Numbered from the stretch's first letter, positions 45,343-54,624 are shown. The stretch: DNA of 64,000 bases from Streptomyces sp. NBC_00704 (GCF_036226605.1 NZ_CP109000.1:5452501-5516500); one strand, 5' to 3'. Numbers and translations are program-made. The notes: generated by a model not told the origin, from the letters alone.

Positions 45343-45372
45343 TGAGACTGCCTGTCAGCAAGACCGTCAATC
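45343..45372 (-). promoter_or_regulatory. Candidate TetR operator/promoter of the diiron oxygenase gene
   Basis: An imperfect dyad TGAGACTGCCTGTCA (45343-45357) lies next to a minus-strand TTGACG -35-like word (45366-45371), 8 to 37 nt before the start codon. A plausible TetR-controlled promoter, arms matching at only 4 of 6 positions. Confidence 0.35.
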
Positions 45373-45400
45373 CCCCGGACGCCACTTCTTGGCCGGGCCC

Positions 45401-45477
45401 CGCCCCGACCCCGCCCCGACCCCGCCCCGAACCCGCCCCGAACCCGCCCCGACCCCGCCCCGACCCCGCCCCGTCCC
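45401..45477. repeat. Seven-copy 11-bp tandem repeat (CCGCCCCGACC)
   Basis: Seven adjacent 11-mers of CCGCCCCGACC or CCGCCCCGAAC fill most of the 161-bp spacer before the PBP gene. 11 bp is close to one helical turn. Confidence 0.8.
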
Positions 45478-45496
45478 ACGCCCGGAGCGGCCCTAC

Positions 45497-46954
45497 TCAG
45501 GAGTCGAGCACGGCCTCCATGACCGCCCGCGCGATCGGCGCCGCCATGCCGCCGCCGGTGATGTCCCCGCGGCGCGCCGACCCGTCCTCCACCACCACCG
45601 CGACCGCCACCTTCGGCTCCAGGTCCCGTTCGCCCTGCGCCCAGGAGACGAACCAGGCGTAGGGGATGCCGGCGTTGCCCAGCCCGTGCTGGGCGGTGCC
45701 CGTCTTGCCGCCGACGACCGCGCCGGGGATCGCCGCGTTGGTCCCCGTGCCCTCACGGACCACGTCGGCCATCAGCTCCCGCAGCCGCCGCGCCGTCGAG
45801 GGGAGCATCGCCCGGCGGGACGGGCGCGGACCGGCCGTGGCCACCGTCGCCCCGCCCCTGCGCGTGGTCCGCTCCACCAGGTACGGCGTGCGTACCTGCC
45901 CCCCGTCGGCCACGGCCGCCGCCACCATCGCCATCTGGAGCGGGGTGGCCCGCGTGTTGTACTGGCCGATCGAGGACAGCGCCAGCTGCGCCCGGTCGAG
46001 CGAGGTGTCGAAGGTGCTCGGCGCCACCCCGAACGGGATCCGCACCGCGTCGTCGTTGAAGCCGAAGCCCCGCGCCGTGCGGGTCATCCCGGCCAGCCCC
46101 GTGTCCACGCCGAGCTTGGCGAACACCGTGTTGCACGACCACTCGAAGGCCTCCCGCAGCGAGGCGTCCTCGCAGCCCTCGCCCTCGTTCGTCAGGCTCG
46201 TCGTCGTCCCGGGCAGCCGGTAGGGGGCGGGGGAGTCGGTCGGCGCGTCCAGGTCCGTGACCACGCCCGCGTCCAGCGCCGCCGCCGCGGTGACCACCTT
46301 GAACGTCGACCCCGGCGGATACGTCTGGCGCACCGCCCGGTTCAGCATCGGCTTGTCCGGGTCGGCGTTGAGCCGGGCCCAGGCCCGTTCGGCCCGCGCG
46401 CCGTTGCCGGACAGCACTCCCGGGTCGTACGACGGGCTCGACACCAGCGCCAGCACCCGCCCCGTCGACGGCTCCACCGCCGCCACCGCGCCCTTGCGCC
46501 CGTCCAGTCCCTCGTAGGCGGCCCACTGGGCGTGGCGGTTCAGCGTCGTCACGACATCGCCGCCGGGCGGCCGTCCGTGCGTGACGTCGTTCCACAGCGG
46601 GAACGGCGCGAGCATCGGATCCGACCCGGACAGGACGCCGTCCCCCGCGTGCTCCAGGAACGTCGTCCCGTACACCTGTGAGGCGAACCCGGTCACCGGC
46701 GCGTACAACGGCCCGTCCTGGTAGGTGCGTTCGTAGCGCAGTTGCTCCCCGGTGTCCCGCGAGCCGGTGACCGGGGTGCCGCCGACGAGGATGTCGCCGC
46801 GGGGCTGCGCGTAACGGGCGATGGAGCCGCGCCGGTTGGCGGGGCTGTCGTCGTAGGAGCCGGCCTGGACGAGCTGGACGCGCGCGGCGTTGACCAGGAG
46901 CGCCGCCAGCAGCAGGGCGCTGAAGACGGCGGCGTGCCGGATGTGCCGGGTCAC
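45497..46954 (-). CDS. Penicillin-binding protein transpeptidase (class B)
   Basis: A 485-residue peptidoglycan transpeptidase. One N-terminal membrane anchor (AAVFSALLLAALLVNAARV), a PBP dimer-like region, then the catalytic domain with STFK (PPGSTFKVV), SCN (WSCNTVF) and KTG (GGKTGTAQ). GTG start overlaps the stop of the upstream FtsW/RodA gene by 4 nt, so they form a SEDS-bPBP pair for cell-wall synthesis. The longer in-frame ORF reads into that gene and is rejected. Confidence 0.95.
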   Translation of the reverse strand: MTRHIRHAAVFSALLLAALLVNAARVQLVQAGSYDDSPANRRGSIARYAQPRGDILVGGTPVTGSRDTGEQLRYERTYQDGPLYAPVTGFASQVYGTTFLEHAGDGVLSGSDPMLAPFPLWNDVTHGRPPGGDVVTTLNRHAQWAAYEGLDGRKGAVAAVEPSTGRVLALVSSPSYDPGVLSGNGARAERAWARLNADPDKPMLNRAVRQTYPPGSTFKVVTAAAALDAGVVTDLDAPTDSPAPYRLPGTTTSLTNEGEGCEDASLREAFEWSCNTVFAKLGVDTGLAGMTRTARGFGFNDDAVRIPFGVAPSTFDTSLDRAQLALSSIGQYNTRATPLQMAMVAAAVADGGQVRTPYLVERTTRRGGATVATAGPRPSRRAMLPSTARRLRELMADVVREGTGTNAAIPGAVVGGKTGTAQHGLGNAGIPYAWFVSWAQGERDLEPKVAVAVVVEDGSARRGDITGGGMAAPIARAVMEAVLDS

Positions 46955-48516
46955 CGGGATCTCCCTGGGCTCTTGTCGACCAGCGTGTCGACGGGTTCGT
47001 CGGGCGTGCCCCGGCCGGCCGCCCGGGACGACGCTCGGGCGGCCGACGTGCCGGGCGTGTGCGCGGCCGGTCCGGCGGGCGTGTGTGCGGCCGGTCCGGT
47101 GGCCGGGTGGGCGGACGGTTCGGTGGCCGCGGCGGCGGACCGGGCGTCGTACGGTCTGCGGGCCGAGTCGCTCACCCGGATCAGCAGCGCCACGATCGCC
47201 CAGTTGGTGACGACCGAGGAGCCGCCCTGCGCCAGGAACGGCATCGCCATGCCGGTCAGCGGGATCAGGCCGGTGACACCGCCCGCGATCACGAAGACCT
47301 GGAGGGCCACGATCGAGGCGAGGCCCGCGGCCAGCAGCCGCCCGAAGGGGTCGCGCAGCGACAGCCCCGCCCGGTAACCGCGCTCGACGAGCAGCCCGTA
47401 GAGCAGGAACAGCGCCGACAGCCCCGCGAGGCCCAGCTCCTCGCCCGCCGTCGCCAGGATGAAGTCCGACTTCACGGCGAAGCCGATGAGGACCGAGTGG
47501 CCCAGGCCCAGCCCGGTGCCCGACGCCCCGCCCGCCGCGAAGGAGAACAGCGACTGCGCGAGCTGGTTGGCGCCCTGGCCCGCCTCGATCGAGGCGAACG
47601 GATGCAGCCAGTCCTCGACCCGGCTGTGCACGTGCGGTTCCAGGCGTCCGACGGCCACCGCGCCCAGCGAGGCGAGCAGCAGCCCCACCGCGATCCAGCC
47701 GGTGCGGCCGGTCGCGACGTAGAGCATCACCACGAACAGGCCGAAGAAGAGCAGGGACGTGCCGAGGTCCCGCTCCAGGACCAGCACGCCGACGCTCAGC
47801 AGCCAGATCGTGACGATCGGGCCGAGCACCCGCCCGGTGGGCAGCTGCATCCGGCTGAAGCGCCGGATCCGGCGGCCCGCGTAGGTCAGCGCCGTGCGGT
47901 TGGCCGCCAGGTAGGCGGCGAAGAACACCGCCAGCAGTACCTTCGCGAACTCTCCCGGCTGGATGGAGAAGCCCGCGATCCGGATCCAGATGCGGGCCCC
48001 GTTCACGGCCGGGAACAGGATGGGCAGGGTCAGGAGGACGAGCGCGGCGACCACGCACACGTACGAGTACCGCTGGAGCACCCGGTGGTCGCGCAACGCC
48101 GTCACGACCGCGATGAACAGCGCGACGCCGACCGTGGACCACACGAGTTGCGTGGGCGCCGCCCGGTCGCCCGGCGTCTCCAGGTCGAGCCGGTAGATCA
48201 GCACCAGGCCCATCCCGTTGAGCAGCACGGCGACGGGAAGCAGCAGCGGGTCGGCGCAGGGGGCGCGCAGCCGCACCGCCAGATGCGCGAGCAGCGCGAG
48301 CACCCCGAGCCCTGCCCCGTAGCCCGCGGCTCCGGGCGGGACGGCGCCGTCGCGGGCCAGGCCGACCGCGCAGTACCCGTACACGGAGAGCAGGACGGCC
48401 AGGACGATGAGGGACAGTTCGACGCCACGGCGGCGGGGGAGTCCCACCATGGCGGCGGGCGCGTCGGCCGCCGCCACGGTGGTGTCGGTTCCCGCGCGGA
48501 CTCCGGCTTTCGTCAT
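46951..48516 (-). CDS. SEDS glycosyltransferase, FtsW/RodA/SpoVE family
   Basis: A 521-residue polytopic glycan polymerase. Conserved SEDS segments include NGARIWIRIAGFSIQPGEFAK, QLAQSLFSFAAGG and FILATAGEELGLAGL (catalytic Glu/Asp region). Partner of the downstream PBP. The last 65 residues are a hydrophilic, low-complexity tail with repeated PAGPAAHTP, unusual for the family. Confidence 0.95.
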   Translation of the reverse strand: MTKAGVRAGTDTTVAAADAPAAMVGLPRRRGVELSLIVLAVLLSVYGYCAVGLARDGAVPPGAAGYGAGLGVLALLAHLAVRLRAPCADPLLLPVAVLLNGMGLVLIYRLDLETPGDRAAPTQLVWSTVGVALFIAVVTALRDHRVLQRYSYVCVVAALVLLTLPILFPAVNGARIWIRIAGFSIQPGEFAKVLLAVFFAAYLAANRTALTYAGRRIRRFSRMQLPTGRVLGPIVTIWLLSVGVLVLERDLGTSLLFFGLFVVMLYVATGRTGWIAVGLLLASLGAVAVGRLEPHVHSRVEDWLHPFASIEAGQGANQLAQSLFSFAAGGASGTGLGLGHSVLIGFAVKSDFILATAGEELGLAGLSALFLLYGLLVERGYRAGLSLRDPFGRLLAAGLASIVALQVFVIAGGVTGLIPLTGMAMPFLAQGGSSVVTNWAIVALLIRVSDSARRPYDARSAAAATEPSAHPATGPAAHTPAGPAAHTPGTSAARASSRAAGRGTPDEPVDTLVDKSPGRSR

Positions 48517-48568
48517 GTCCGGAACCTACCCAAATGGGGCTCCTCGGGGGGCTGTACGGTCTTTCGTG

Positions 48569-49330
48569 TCAGCACAAGCGCGGCGTCGTGCCGATGACGT
48601 CGATGTACCGCGCGGCGCCCCAGGCCCAGGTGCCGTCCGTGAGGAGGTACCAGACGGAGTTGCCCTGGACGTTCTGCCCGGGGGCCCGGCAGAAGATCGA
48701 GACGATCTCGCCGCGGCGGGCGACCCGGATGACCTGGCTGCCCCGGTCGGGCGCGCTGCGCAGCAGCAGTTCGCTCGCGGTGACGCGTCCGCGGTAGCGG
48801 CGGGAGTCGTCGTGGCCGGCCGACTGCCAGTCGCCGCCGCCGTCACCGCCGCCGGACTGCCAGTTCCCGCCGTTCCCCCCGGTTCCGCCCTCGCCGCCGT
48901 CACCGCCGCCGCCACCGGACTGCCAGTTGCCGCCCTGGCCGCCCTGGCCGCCCTGGCCGTCCTGGCCGCCTTGGCCGTCCTGGCCGCCCTGGCCGTTCTG
49001 CCAGGTCTGCCCGTTCGGATTGCTCTGCCCGTTCGGGTTGTTCTGGTTGTTCTGGTTGCTCTGATTGCCTTGGCTGTTCTGACTGCTCTGGGCGTTCTGG
49101 TTGTTCTCGTTGTTCTGGCCGTTCGGGTTCCCCTGGGCGTTCTGGTCGCCTCCGCCGCCCCCGCCGCCCTGGTCCAGCCAGTCGTACGAGTCGTCGCTGC
49201 CCTGGGTGCTGTTGCCGCCGCCGTCGCCGTCCCAGTCGTCGGCGAGAGCCGGGGTGACGGCCGCGGTGGCGGCGAGCGCGCCGGCTGCGGTGACTATGGC
49301 CAGACGGGTGAGAGCCGAGCGCATGGACAT
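48569..49330 (-). CDS. Secreted SH3-domain protein with N/Q/G-rich prion-like region
   Basis: A 253-residue exported protein. Signal peptide MSMRSALTRLAIVTAAGALA ends near ALADD. Residues about 30-175 are Asn/Gln/Gly repeats (NNQNNPNGQSNPNGQ; GGQDGQGGQDGQGG). The C-terminal 70 residues are a bacterial SH3 domain (LLLRSAPDRGSQVIRVARRG) ending with a Cys. SH3 domains often bind the cell wall; the repeat region may form a flexible or self-associating stalk. Start: ATG at 49330 after GGAGG. Confidence 0.85.
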   Translation of the reverse strand: MSMRSALTRLAIVTAAGALAATAAVTPALADDWDGDGGGNSTQGSDDSYDWLDQGGGGGGGDQNAQGNPNGQNNENNQNAQSSQNSQGNQSNQNNQNNPNGQSNPNGQTWQNGQGGQDGQGGQDGQGGQGGQGGNWQSGGGGGDGGEGGTGGNGGNWQSGGGDGGGDWQSAGHDDSRRYRGRVTASELLLRSAPDRGSQVIRVARRGEIVSIFCRAPGQNVQGNSVWYLLTDGTWAWGAARYIDVIGTTPRLC

Positions 49331-49400
49331 GGCGATACCTCCACGAAGAGGGTGTAACTGACTTATCGCCACATTAGGAGCGGTTGGTGCGTGTCGCCCG

Positions 49401-50747
49401 TCACGCTGCGCCATCGGGGAGGCGCGCCGGGGCGGGCGGCGTCTGAGGCAGCGTCAGCGTGGCCACTGCGCCGCCGTCCGGCGCGTTCGTGAACGCCAGC
49501 CGCGCGCCCAGCACCTCCGCCTGGCCGACCGCGATGGTCAGCCCGAGCCCGTGCCCCTTGGCCCCGCCCTCGGTGCGGAACCGCTGCGGCCCGTGCGCGA
49601 CGAGGTACTCCGGATACCCGTCCCCGTGGTCCCGGACGGTCATCACGGGCCCGTCCACCGTCAGCGTCACCGGAGCCCGCCCGTGCCGGTGCGCGTTGGC
49701 GAGCAGGTTGCCGAGCACCCGTTCCAGCCGCCGCCGGTCGGTCTCCACGTGCGCGTTGCGGACGACGACGACCGCGACCTCGCCGCCGGACGCGGGAGTC
49801 CCGTCGGCCGCCGTGGGCCCGGAGGCCGACGGCGTGCCGGAGAAGTCGGAGGCCTGCGCGGCCCGCACCACCCGCGCCGCCAGCGCGCCCAGGTCCTCGG
49901 CGTCCAGCTCCAGCCGCTCCCGCCCGGTGTCCAGCCGCGAGATCTCCAGCAGGTCCTCGGTGAGCGTGCGCAGAGCCGTCACCCGGTCACGCACCAGCTC
50001 CGTCGGCCGTCCGGGCGGCAGCAGCTCGGCCGCCGCGTGCAGCCCGGTCAGCGGGGTGCGCAGCTCGTGCGCCACGTCGGCGGTGAAGCGCTGCTCGCTG
50101 AGCAGTTTGCCCTGGAGCGAGGAGGCCATGGAGTCCAGCGCCACGGCGACCGCGCCGACCTCGTCCTGCGGCCGGCCCGGCTCCTTGGCGCGGCGGTCGT
50201 CCACCCGGGCGTCGAGGTCGCCGGCGGTGATCCGGCGGGCCACCTGCGCGGTGGTGTGCAGCCGGCGGGTCACCCGGGTCACGGCGACCGCGCCGACCAG
50301 CAGCGTCGCCCCGATTGCCAGCGCCGACGACCACAGGATCGCGGTGTCCAGCGCCTCGATGGTGTGGGCGCTCTGCGAGTAGTCGACGGCGACCGCGAGG
50401 GCCCGCCCGCCGTCGGCGGGGCCCGCCGCCCACATCGTGGGGCGGCCCAGCCGGTCGGCGACCATCGTGCCGCGCTCCCCGGACACCGCCAGGCTGTGCA
50501 GCGACGGGGGCAGTCCGGGCGGATCCAGGCTCGCCCCCCGGCCGAGCGAGTCCCCCGCCTCGAAGGCCGCGGTCGCGTCCTTCAGCCGGGAGAGCGCGAG
50601 GTCGCGGGCCTGGCCCACCGTCTGGTTGGTCACCGAGACGTGCACCAGGACGCCGAGCAGGGCGGCCAGCGCGCAGCACATCACGGTGATGAAGACGGCG
50701 GCCTTCACGGCGAGCGTGCCGGCCCAGGACGGCAGCGCCGGCCTCAT
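49401..50747 (-). CDS. Membrane histidine kinase, no adjacent response regulator
   Basis: A 448-residue HAMP histidine kinase. TM1 is 11-38, an extracytoplasmic sensor loop spans about 40-132, TM2 is near 133-158, then HAMP. Phosphoacceptor His228 is in FTADVAHELRTPLTG. N box NLLANAHRHG and G2 GHGLGLTIA complete the ATPase. No response regulator lies nearby. It overlaps the upstream lipoprotein stop by 4 nt, and the pair probably sense envelope state together. Confidence 0.92.
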   Translation of the reverse strand: MRPALPSWAGTLAVKAAVFITVMCCALAALLGVLVHVSVTNQTVGQARDLALSRLKDATAAFEAGDSLGRGASLDPPGLPPSLHSLAVSGERGTMVADRLGRPTMWAAGPADGGRALAVAVDYSQSAHTIEALDTAILWSSALAIGATLLVGAVAVTRVTRRLHTTAQVARRITAGDLDARVDDRRAKEPGRPQDEVGAVAVALDSMASSLQGKLLSEQRFTADVAHELRTPLTGLHAAAELLPPGRPTELVRDRVTALRTLTEDLLEISRLDTGRERLELDAEDLGALAARVVRAAQASDFSGTPSASGPTAADGTPASGGEVAVVVVRNAHVETDRRRLERVLGNLLANAHRHGRAPVTLTVDGPVMTVRDHGDGYPEYLVAHGPQRFRTEGGAKGHGLGLTIAVGQAEVLGARLAFTNAPDGGAVATLTLPQTPPAPARLPDGAA

Positions 50748-51679
50748 CGGCCGCTGCTCGGGGACAAGGACGCCGGCGGCGCGACGGAATCGGGCGAGGA
50801 GCCCGGCGCGGCGTCCGGCGAGGAGTCCGGCGCGGACGCCGAGGGGCCGGCCGGGGTGGAGGCCGAGCCGGAGGCGGAGGGCCGGGGGGAGTGCTTGCGG
50901 CCGCCGGTGCGGAGCATCTCGTCGTGGGTGAGCAGCATCGCCTGCTGCTGCTGGTCCCAGGTCCACTGGAGCCGGTACTCGTACCCGGCGACCTCGGAGG
51001 GGGCACGGATGATCACGGACCGCCCGGCCAGCTCGACCGCGCTGACGGCGTCCTCGTAGGCCATGACCTGCACGAGCCTGTCCCTGCGCACGGTGTAGAC
51101 GCGGACGGCCGTCAGATTGCCCGGCAGCTGCCGGAAGCCGAGGGTCAGGTCGGCGCGGCCGTCGCCGGTGAGGTCGCGGTAGTACGCCTGGAGCACGGGG
51201 CACCGGGCGCCGCGCGCACCGCTCTCGCCGCAGTCGGCCATCCGCCGGGCCGTCTCGGCGTAGGGCCCCTTCGCGTAGTCGCCCGGATGCCCGGCGATCT
51301 CCCTGCGCACCACCGCGACCGGATCGACCCCGCGGATGTCGCCGCCGGGCACGGTGATGCCCTTGACCACCTCGGTGTCCACCTCGCCGATGTCGAACGC
51401 GGGGCTGGAGGCGGGGGTCAGGTCGGGCCAGAGCTTGTCCGGGCTGATCGCCGTCGGCGTCGGGCCCGCGCCCTGCAACTCGCCGGCGTCACCGCAGCCC
51501 GCGGCGGCCGAGGTCAGCACGACGGCGACGGCGACGCCGAGCAGGGCCCGGCCGGGGCGCCGGGAAGGACCGCGGTTACTGGAGCGACCGGGGCGGTGAG
51601 AGAGACCGCGACGACCGGGGCGACCGAAGGGACCGGGGAGACCGAGGAGGCCGGGGAGACCGGAACGGTTGCGGGACAC
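50744..51679 (-). CDS. Lipoprotein with Pro/Arg-rich N terminus
   Basis: A 311-residue predicted lipoprotein. A long basic n-region, then the hydrophobic segment ALLGVAVAVVLTSAAAGC with a lipobox-type Cys. A compact domain follows (about 75-255), with YYRDLTGDGRADLTLGFRQL, an FG-GAP/calcium-binding-like segment. The C terminus is Ser/Pro/Ala-rich. GTG at 51679 has AGGAG 4-5 nt upstream; ATG at 51736 is a further option. Cotranscribed with the histidine kinase. Confidence 0.8.
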   Translation of the reverse strand: MSRNRSGLPGLLGLPGPFGRPGRRGLSHRPGRSSNRGPSRRPGRALLGVAVAVVLTSAAAGCGDAGELQGAGPTPTAISPDKLWPDLTPASSPAFDIGEVDTEVVKGITVPGGDIRGVDPVAVVRREIAGHPGDYAKGPYAETARRMADCGESGARGARCPVLQAYYRDLTGDGRADLTLGFRQLPGNLTAVRVYTVRRDRLVQVMAYEDAVSAVELAGRSVIIRAPSEVAGYEYRLQWTWDQQQQAMLLTHDEMLRTGGRKHSPRPSASGSASTPAGPSASAPDSSPDAAPGSSPDSVAPPASLSPSSGR

Positions 51680-51920
51680 GGGACTCCTGTGGCTCCTCTC
51701 GGGACGACGGTGCCAGGCCCCGTACACCTTATTCATAGGGAAGTCCGTTTTGCGTACCGGTGGGCAGGTGGCGCTGGGGCAGCGTACTGCCGGGCACGGG
51801 TTGAGCGCTGTGGCGCTGACCATGGGCGAAACGATTCCCCTACGGCCCGCGCACCCGCTCGCCCGCCCAACCGGCCCCAGCCCCGACCGCTCGGGCCTCC
51901 GACCTCCGGGCCCCCGATCA

Positions 51921-52013
51921 TCCGAGCCCTCCGGCCGTCCGAGCCCTCCGGCCGTCCGAGCCCTCCGGCCGTCCGAGCCCTCCGGCCGTCCGGGCCCTCC
52001 GGCCGTCCGGGCG
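51921..52013. repeat. Five-copy 17-bp tandem repeat
   Basis: TCCGAGCCCTCCGGCCG is repeated five times in perfect register (last copy with one change), plus a partial copy. It occupies most of the 412-bp region 51680-52091, which holds no gene I can support. Confidence 0.85.
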
Positions 52014-52091
52014 TCGATCGTCCGGGTTCATCCGCCGCGCGCCCGCCCGGGTACTGCCCACCCCGCCGTTCGCTTCCGCTCCGCCGCCCGC

Positions 52092-52601
52092 CTACTCGGC
52101 CAGTTCTTCCAGCAGCCTGGCCGTGGGCAGCCCCGCCCGCAGGTACTCCACGAACAGCTCGTTGTGCAGGGCCCAGGGCGAGCGCCGTGACCGTATCAGC
52201 CGAACGGCCCCGTCGGCCGAGTGCCCCCGTTCCGTCAACGCGTGGGCCACGACCAGGCCCGAGCGGTTGTATCCGCTGTAGCAGCGCACCAGCACCGTGA
52301 GGCCCGCGTCCAGCGCGTCCCCCGCGGCCTGCGCCAGCCGGATCACCCCCGCGAGCTGGGTCCCGTCCAGCGGCCCGTCCGGGATCGGCCACACCTGGTG
52401 GCGCACGCCGGGGTCGGGCCCGTGGCCCGGCCGCTCCCGGGTCAGCGTCTGGACGAGACCGAACTCGCCGCGCACCACGACCGGCCGCCGCTCTCCGCCG
52501 GGCCCCCGGAACTCGTGACCGCCCATCCACAGGCCGGGCACGATCTCGCTCCACGGACGGTCCGGAACAGGTACGTCGGGCTGCTTCCTGCGGGTCCGCA
52601 A
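52092..52601 (-). CDS. Dual-specificity/tyrosine phosphatase-like protein
   Basis: A 169-residue protein of the cysteine-phosphatase fold. The P-loop is CYSGYNRSG (Cys107, Arg113), matching CX5R, though the usual HC is RC and a Tyr occupies the next place. I use the TTG at 52601 (LRTRRKQPDV) because GGAGG precedes it by 5 nt; the ATG at 52715 would overlap the divergent NERD gene. Acts on phospho-amino acids or lipids, unknown. Confidence 0.75.
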   Translation of the reverse strand: MRTRRKQPDVPVPDRPWSEIVPGLWMGGHEFRGPGGERRPVVVRGEFGLVQTLTRERPGHGPDPGVRHQVWPIPDGPLDGTQLAGVIRLAQAAGDALDAGLTVLVRCYSGYNRSGLVVAHALTERGHSADGAVRLIRSRRSPWALHNELFVEYLRAGLPTARLLEELAE

Positions 52602-52713
52602 CGGCGCCTCCCCAAACGCGCTGCCCAGTGCCTGCCCAACCCGCGCCGGGGGTAACCGCCTTCTTGCCCCCGGAGCACCCCGCCTGGTCCCATGGTCGCA
52701 GGGGTGATGGTGC

Positions 52714-53517
52714 ATGAACGGACTGCGCGTCGTACCGGTCTCGCGGCATGGCCAGGAACGGCTCTACGTCTGCCTCACGGACGGCAGCAACATCGCCTGG
52801 TACGACCGTGAGGCGGCCAGGATCAACCTCATCCGGGACGACCGCAGGGAAGACGTCCTGGAAGCTCTCCGGTCCTTCGTCACCGGCCCGGTCGCCGTGG
52901 GGCCGCCCCCGGTGCCGACCCCGGCGGAGCTGGCCCGTCTCTCCCTCCACCCGGACGACGACCTGGCCCCCAACCGTCCCGGCGAGGCCCTGCTGATCGA
53001 CCTCGACCGCGACCCGCCCCCCGCCCACCGGCTGCGCACCGACCCGCGCCGCCGCGCCCTGGCGGCCGAGCGGACGGTCGGCGAGGCGCTCGACCGGCTC
53101 GACGGCGCGGGCTGGCACACGCTGCACTCCGTGCCGCTGCCCGGCGGCGACCGCGTCCACCACCTGGCCGTCGGCCCGGCCGGACTGTTCGCCGTGCACG
53201 CCGTCCACGCCCGCAGGCAGCGGGTCCGGATAGCCGACCCGATGGTCGCCCTGGGCCGCCGCGCCCCCGAGCCCCTGCTGCGCCGGGTGCGCGCCGACGC
53301 CGACCGCGCCTCCTACGCCCTGACGGCCGAGGTCCACCCCGTGCTGGCCCTCGTGGGCCCGGCGGAGGTCACCGTCACCGCGCCCCCACGGGCGACCCGC
53401 ATCCTCACCGACGCCGGGCTGCCCGACCTGGCCCGCCTGGGCGGCGTGCTCAAACCGGCCGACGTGGAGGCCCTGCACGCCATGGCCCGGGACCGGGGCA
53501 CCTGGGCGAGGGTCTGA
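52714..53517 (+). CDS. NERD-domain-like protein
   Basis: A 267-residue protein. Residues about 115-215 resemble the nuclease-related (NERD) domain: ERTVGEALDRLDGAGWHTLHS and HHLAVGPAGLFAVHAVHAR. The typical nuclease active residues (Glu, Asp, QxK) are not all evident, so activity is doubtful. The N-terminal half (LYVCLTDGSNIAWYDREAAR) has no clear family. Divergent from the phosphatase-like gene. Confidence 0.75.
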   Translation: MNGLRVVPVSRHGQERLYVCLTDGSNIAWYDREAARINLIRDDRREDVLEALRSFVTGPVAVGPPPVPTPAELARLSLHPDDDLAPNRPGEALLIDLDRDPPPAHRLRTDPRRRALAAERTVGEALDRLDGAGWHTLHSVPLPGGDRVHHLAVGPAGLFAVHAVHARRQRVRIADPMVALGRRAPEPLLRRVRADADRASYALTAEVHPVLALVGPAEVTVTAPPRATRILTDAGLPDLARLGGVLKPADVEALHAMARDRGTWARV

Positions 53518-53518
53518 G

Positions 53519-53567
53519 CGGAGACCGTGCGGAGAGCGTACGGAGACCGCACGGAGAAGGTACGGAG
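53519..53567. repeat. CGGAGACCGTGCGGAGA-type repeats
   Basis: Words CGGAGACCG and CGGAGA/CGGAG recur about every 8-12 bp in the start of the 149-bp convergent gap between the NERD-like and ligD genes. Confidence 0.6.
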
Positions 53568-53666
53568 TCGGCGCCCGTCCTGTCGCCGCACTCCAGGGGC
53601 CGGCGCCCTGCCCGTCCGGGGAAGGCGGCCCGTGCTCCCCGAGGCCGCCGTAGAGGGCCGCCGGCG

Positions 53667-54569
53667 TCAGGAACCGGCGGTTCCGGGGTCCGGCACCGTC
53701 CCCGCGCGCCGCGCGTCGGTCAGCGGCGCCAGCAGGTCGCCGAAGTCCTGCAACCGCGGCGCGATGTCGGAGGCCAGGAACGTGAGCGGGCCGGCCGACC
53801 GGCACGCCTCGACCTCCTCCCACGTCACCGGCGCCGACACGGTCGGCTCGGCGCGGGCCCGCAACGTGTACGGCGCGGCCGTCGTCTTGCGCGCGGCGTT
53901 CTGACTCCAGTCGACGAACACCTTCCCCGGCCGCAGACTCCGCGTCATCCGGTGCAGCACCAGCCGCGGAGCGGCCCGTTCCGCCTCCACGGCGAGCTGT
54001 TTGGCGTACTCCGTGACCCGTTCGGACGACGCCCCCCGCACCGCCGCCAGCAGATGCAGCCCCTTCGACCCGGACGTCTTCGGGTACGCCTCGATGCCGT
54101 CCGCCGCCAGCCGCTCCCGCAGCCACAGCGCGACCTCGCAGCACTCGACGACGGTCGCGGGCGCGCCGGGGTCGAGGTCGAGGACGAGCCGGTCGGCGGT
54201 CTCCGGCTCCTGGATCACCCACTGGGGCGTATGGAACTCGGTGACGAGGTTCGCCGCCCAGACGAGGCTCGCCAGATCCTGCACGACGACCATCCGCGCC
54301 GGCCCCTCCGAGCGCGGCACCTCGGCCCTGGTGACCCACTCGGGCGTCCCCGGCGGCACGTTCTTGGCGAAGAACACCTGGCCGTCCGGCCCGTCGGGAT
54401 AGCGCAGGAAGGACAGCGGCCGGTCGCGCAGATGGGGCAGCAGGGCGTCGGCGACGGTCGCGTAGTAGTGCAGCACCTCGCCCTTGGTGAACCCGGTGGC
54501 CGGATACAGCACCTTCTGCAGATTGCTGAGCGGGAGCCGCCGCCCCTCCACCTCGGTGATCGGCGTCAT
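53667..54569 (-). CDS. ligD: LigD polymerase-domain protein (NHEJ)
   Basis: A 300-residue stand-alone LigD polymerase/primase-like domain that fills gaps at double-strand breaks. The metal-binding motif is RLVLDLDPGAP, followed by SGSKGLHLLA and the WSQNAARKTTAAPYTLRARAEP element. No ligase or 3'-phosphoesterase domain is fused; those must be elsewhere. Divergent from Ku with a 55-bp gap. Confidence 0.93.
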   Translation of the reverse strand: MTPITEVEGRRLPLSNLQKVLYPATGFTKGEVLHYYATVADALLPHLRDRPLSFLRYPDGPDGQVFFAKNVPPGTPEWVTRAEVPRSEGPARMVVVQDLASLVWAANLVTEFHTPQWVIQEPETADRLVLDLDPGAPATVVECCEVALWLRERLAADGIEAYPKTSGSKGLHLLAAVRGASSERVTEYAKQLAVEAERAAPRLVLHRMTRSLRPGKVFVDWSQNAARKTTAAPYTLRARAEPTVSAPVTWEEVEACRSAGPLTFLASDIAPRLQDFGDLLAPLTDARRAGTVPDPGTAGS

Positions 54570-54624
54570 ACGATGAGAATCACATGAAAACGGTACATAA
54601 CGCTCACTCGGGAGGGTGCTGCAC

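Noticed and set aside
45401..52013. Tandem repeats considered as CRISPR arrays
   Set aside because: Units of 11 and 17 bp are directly adjacent with no unique spacers, and no cas genes occur in the window.
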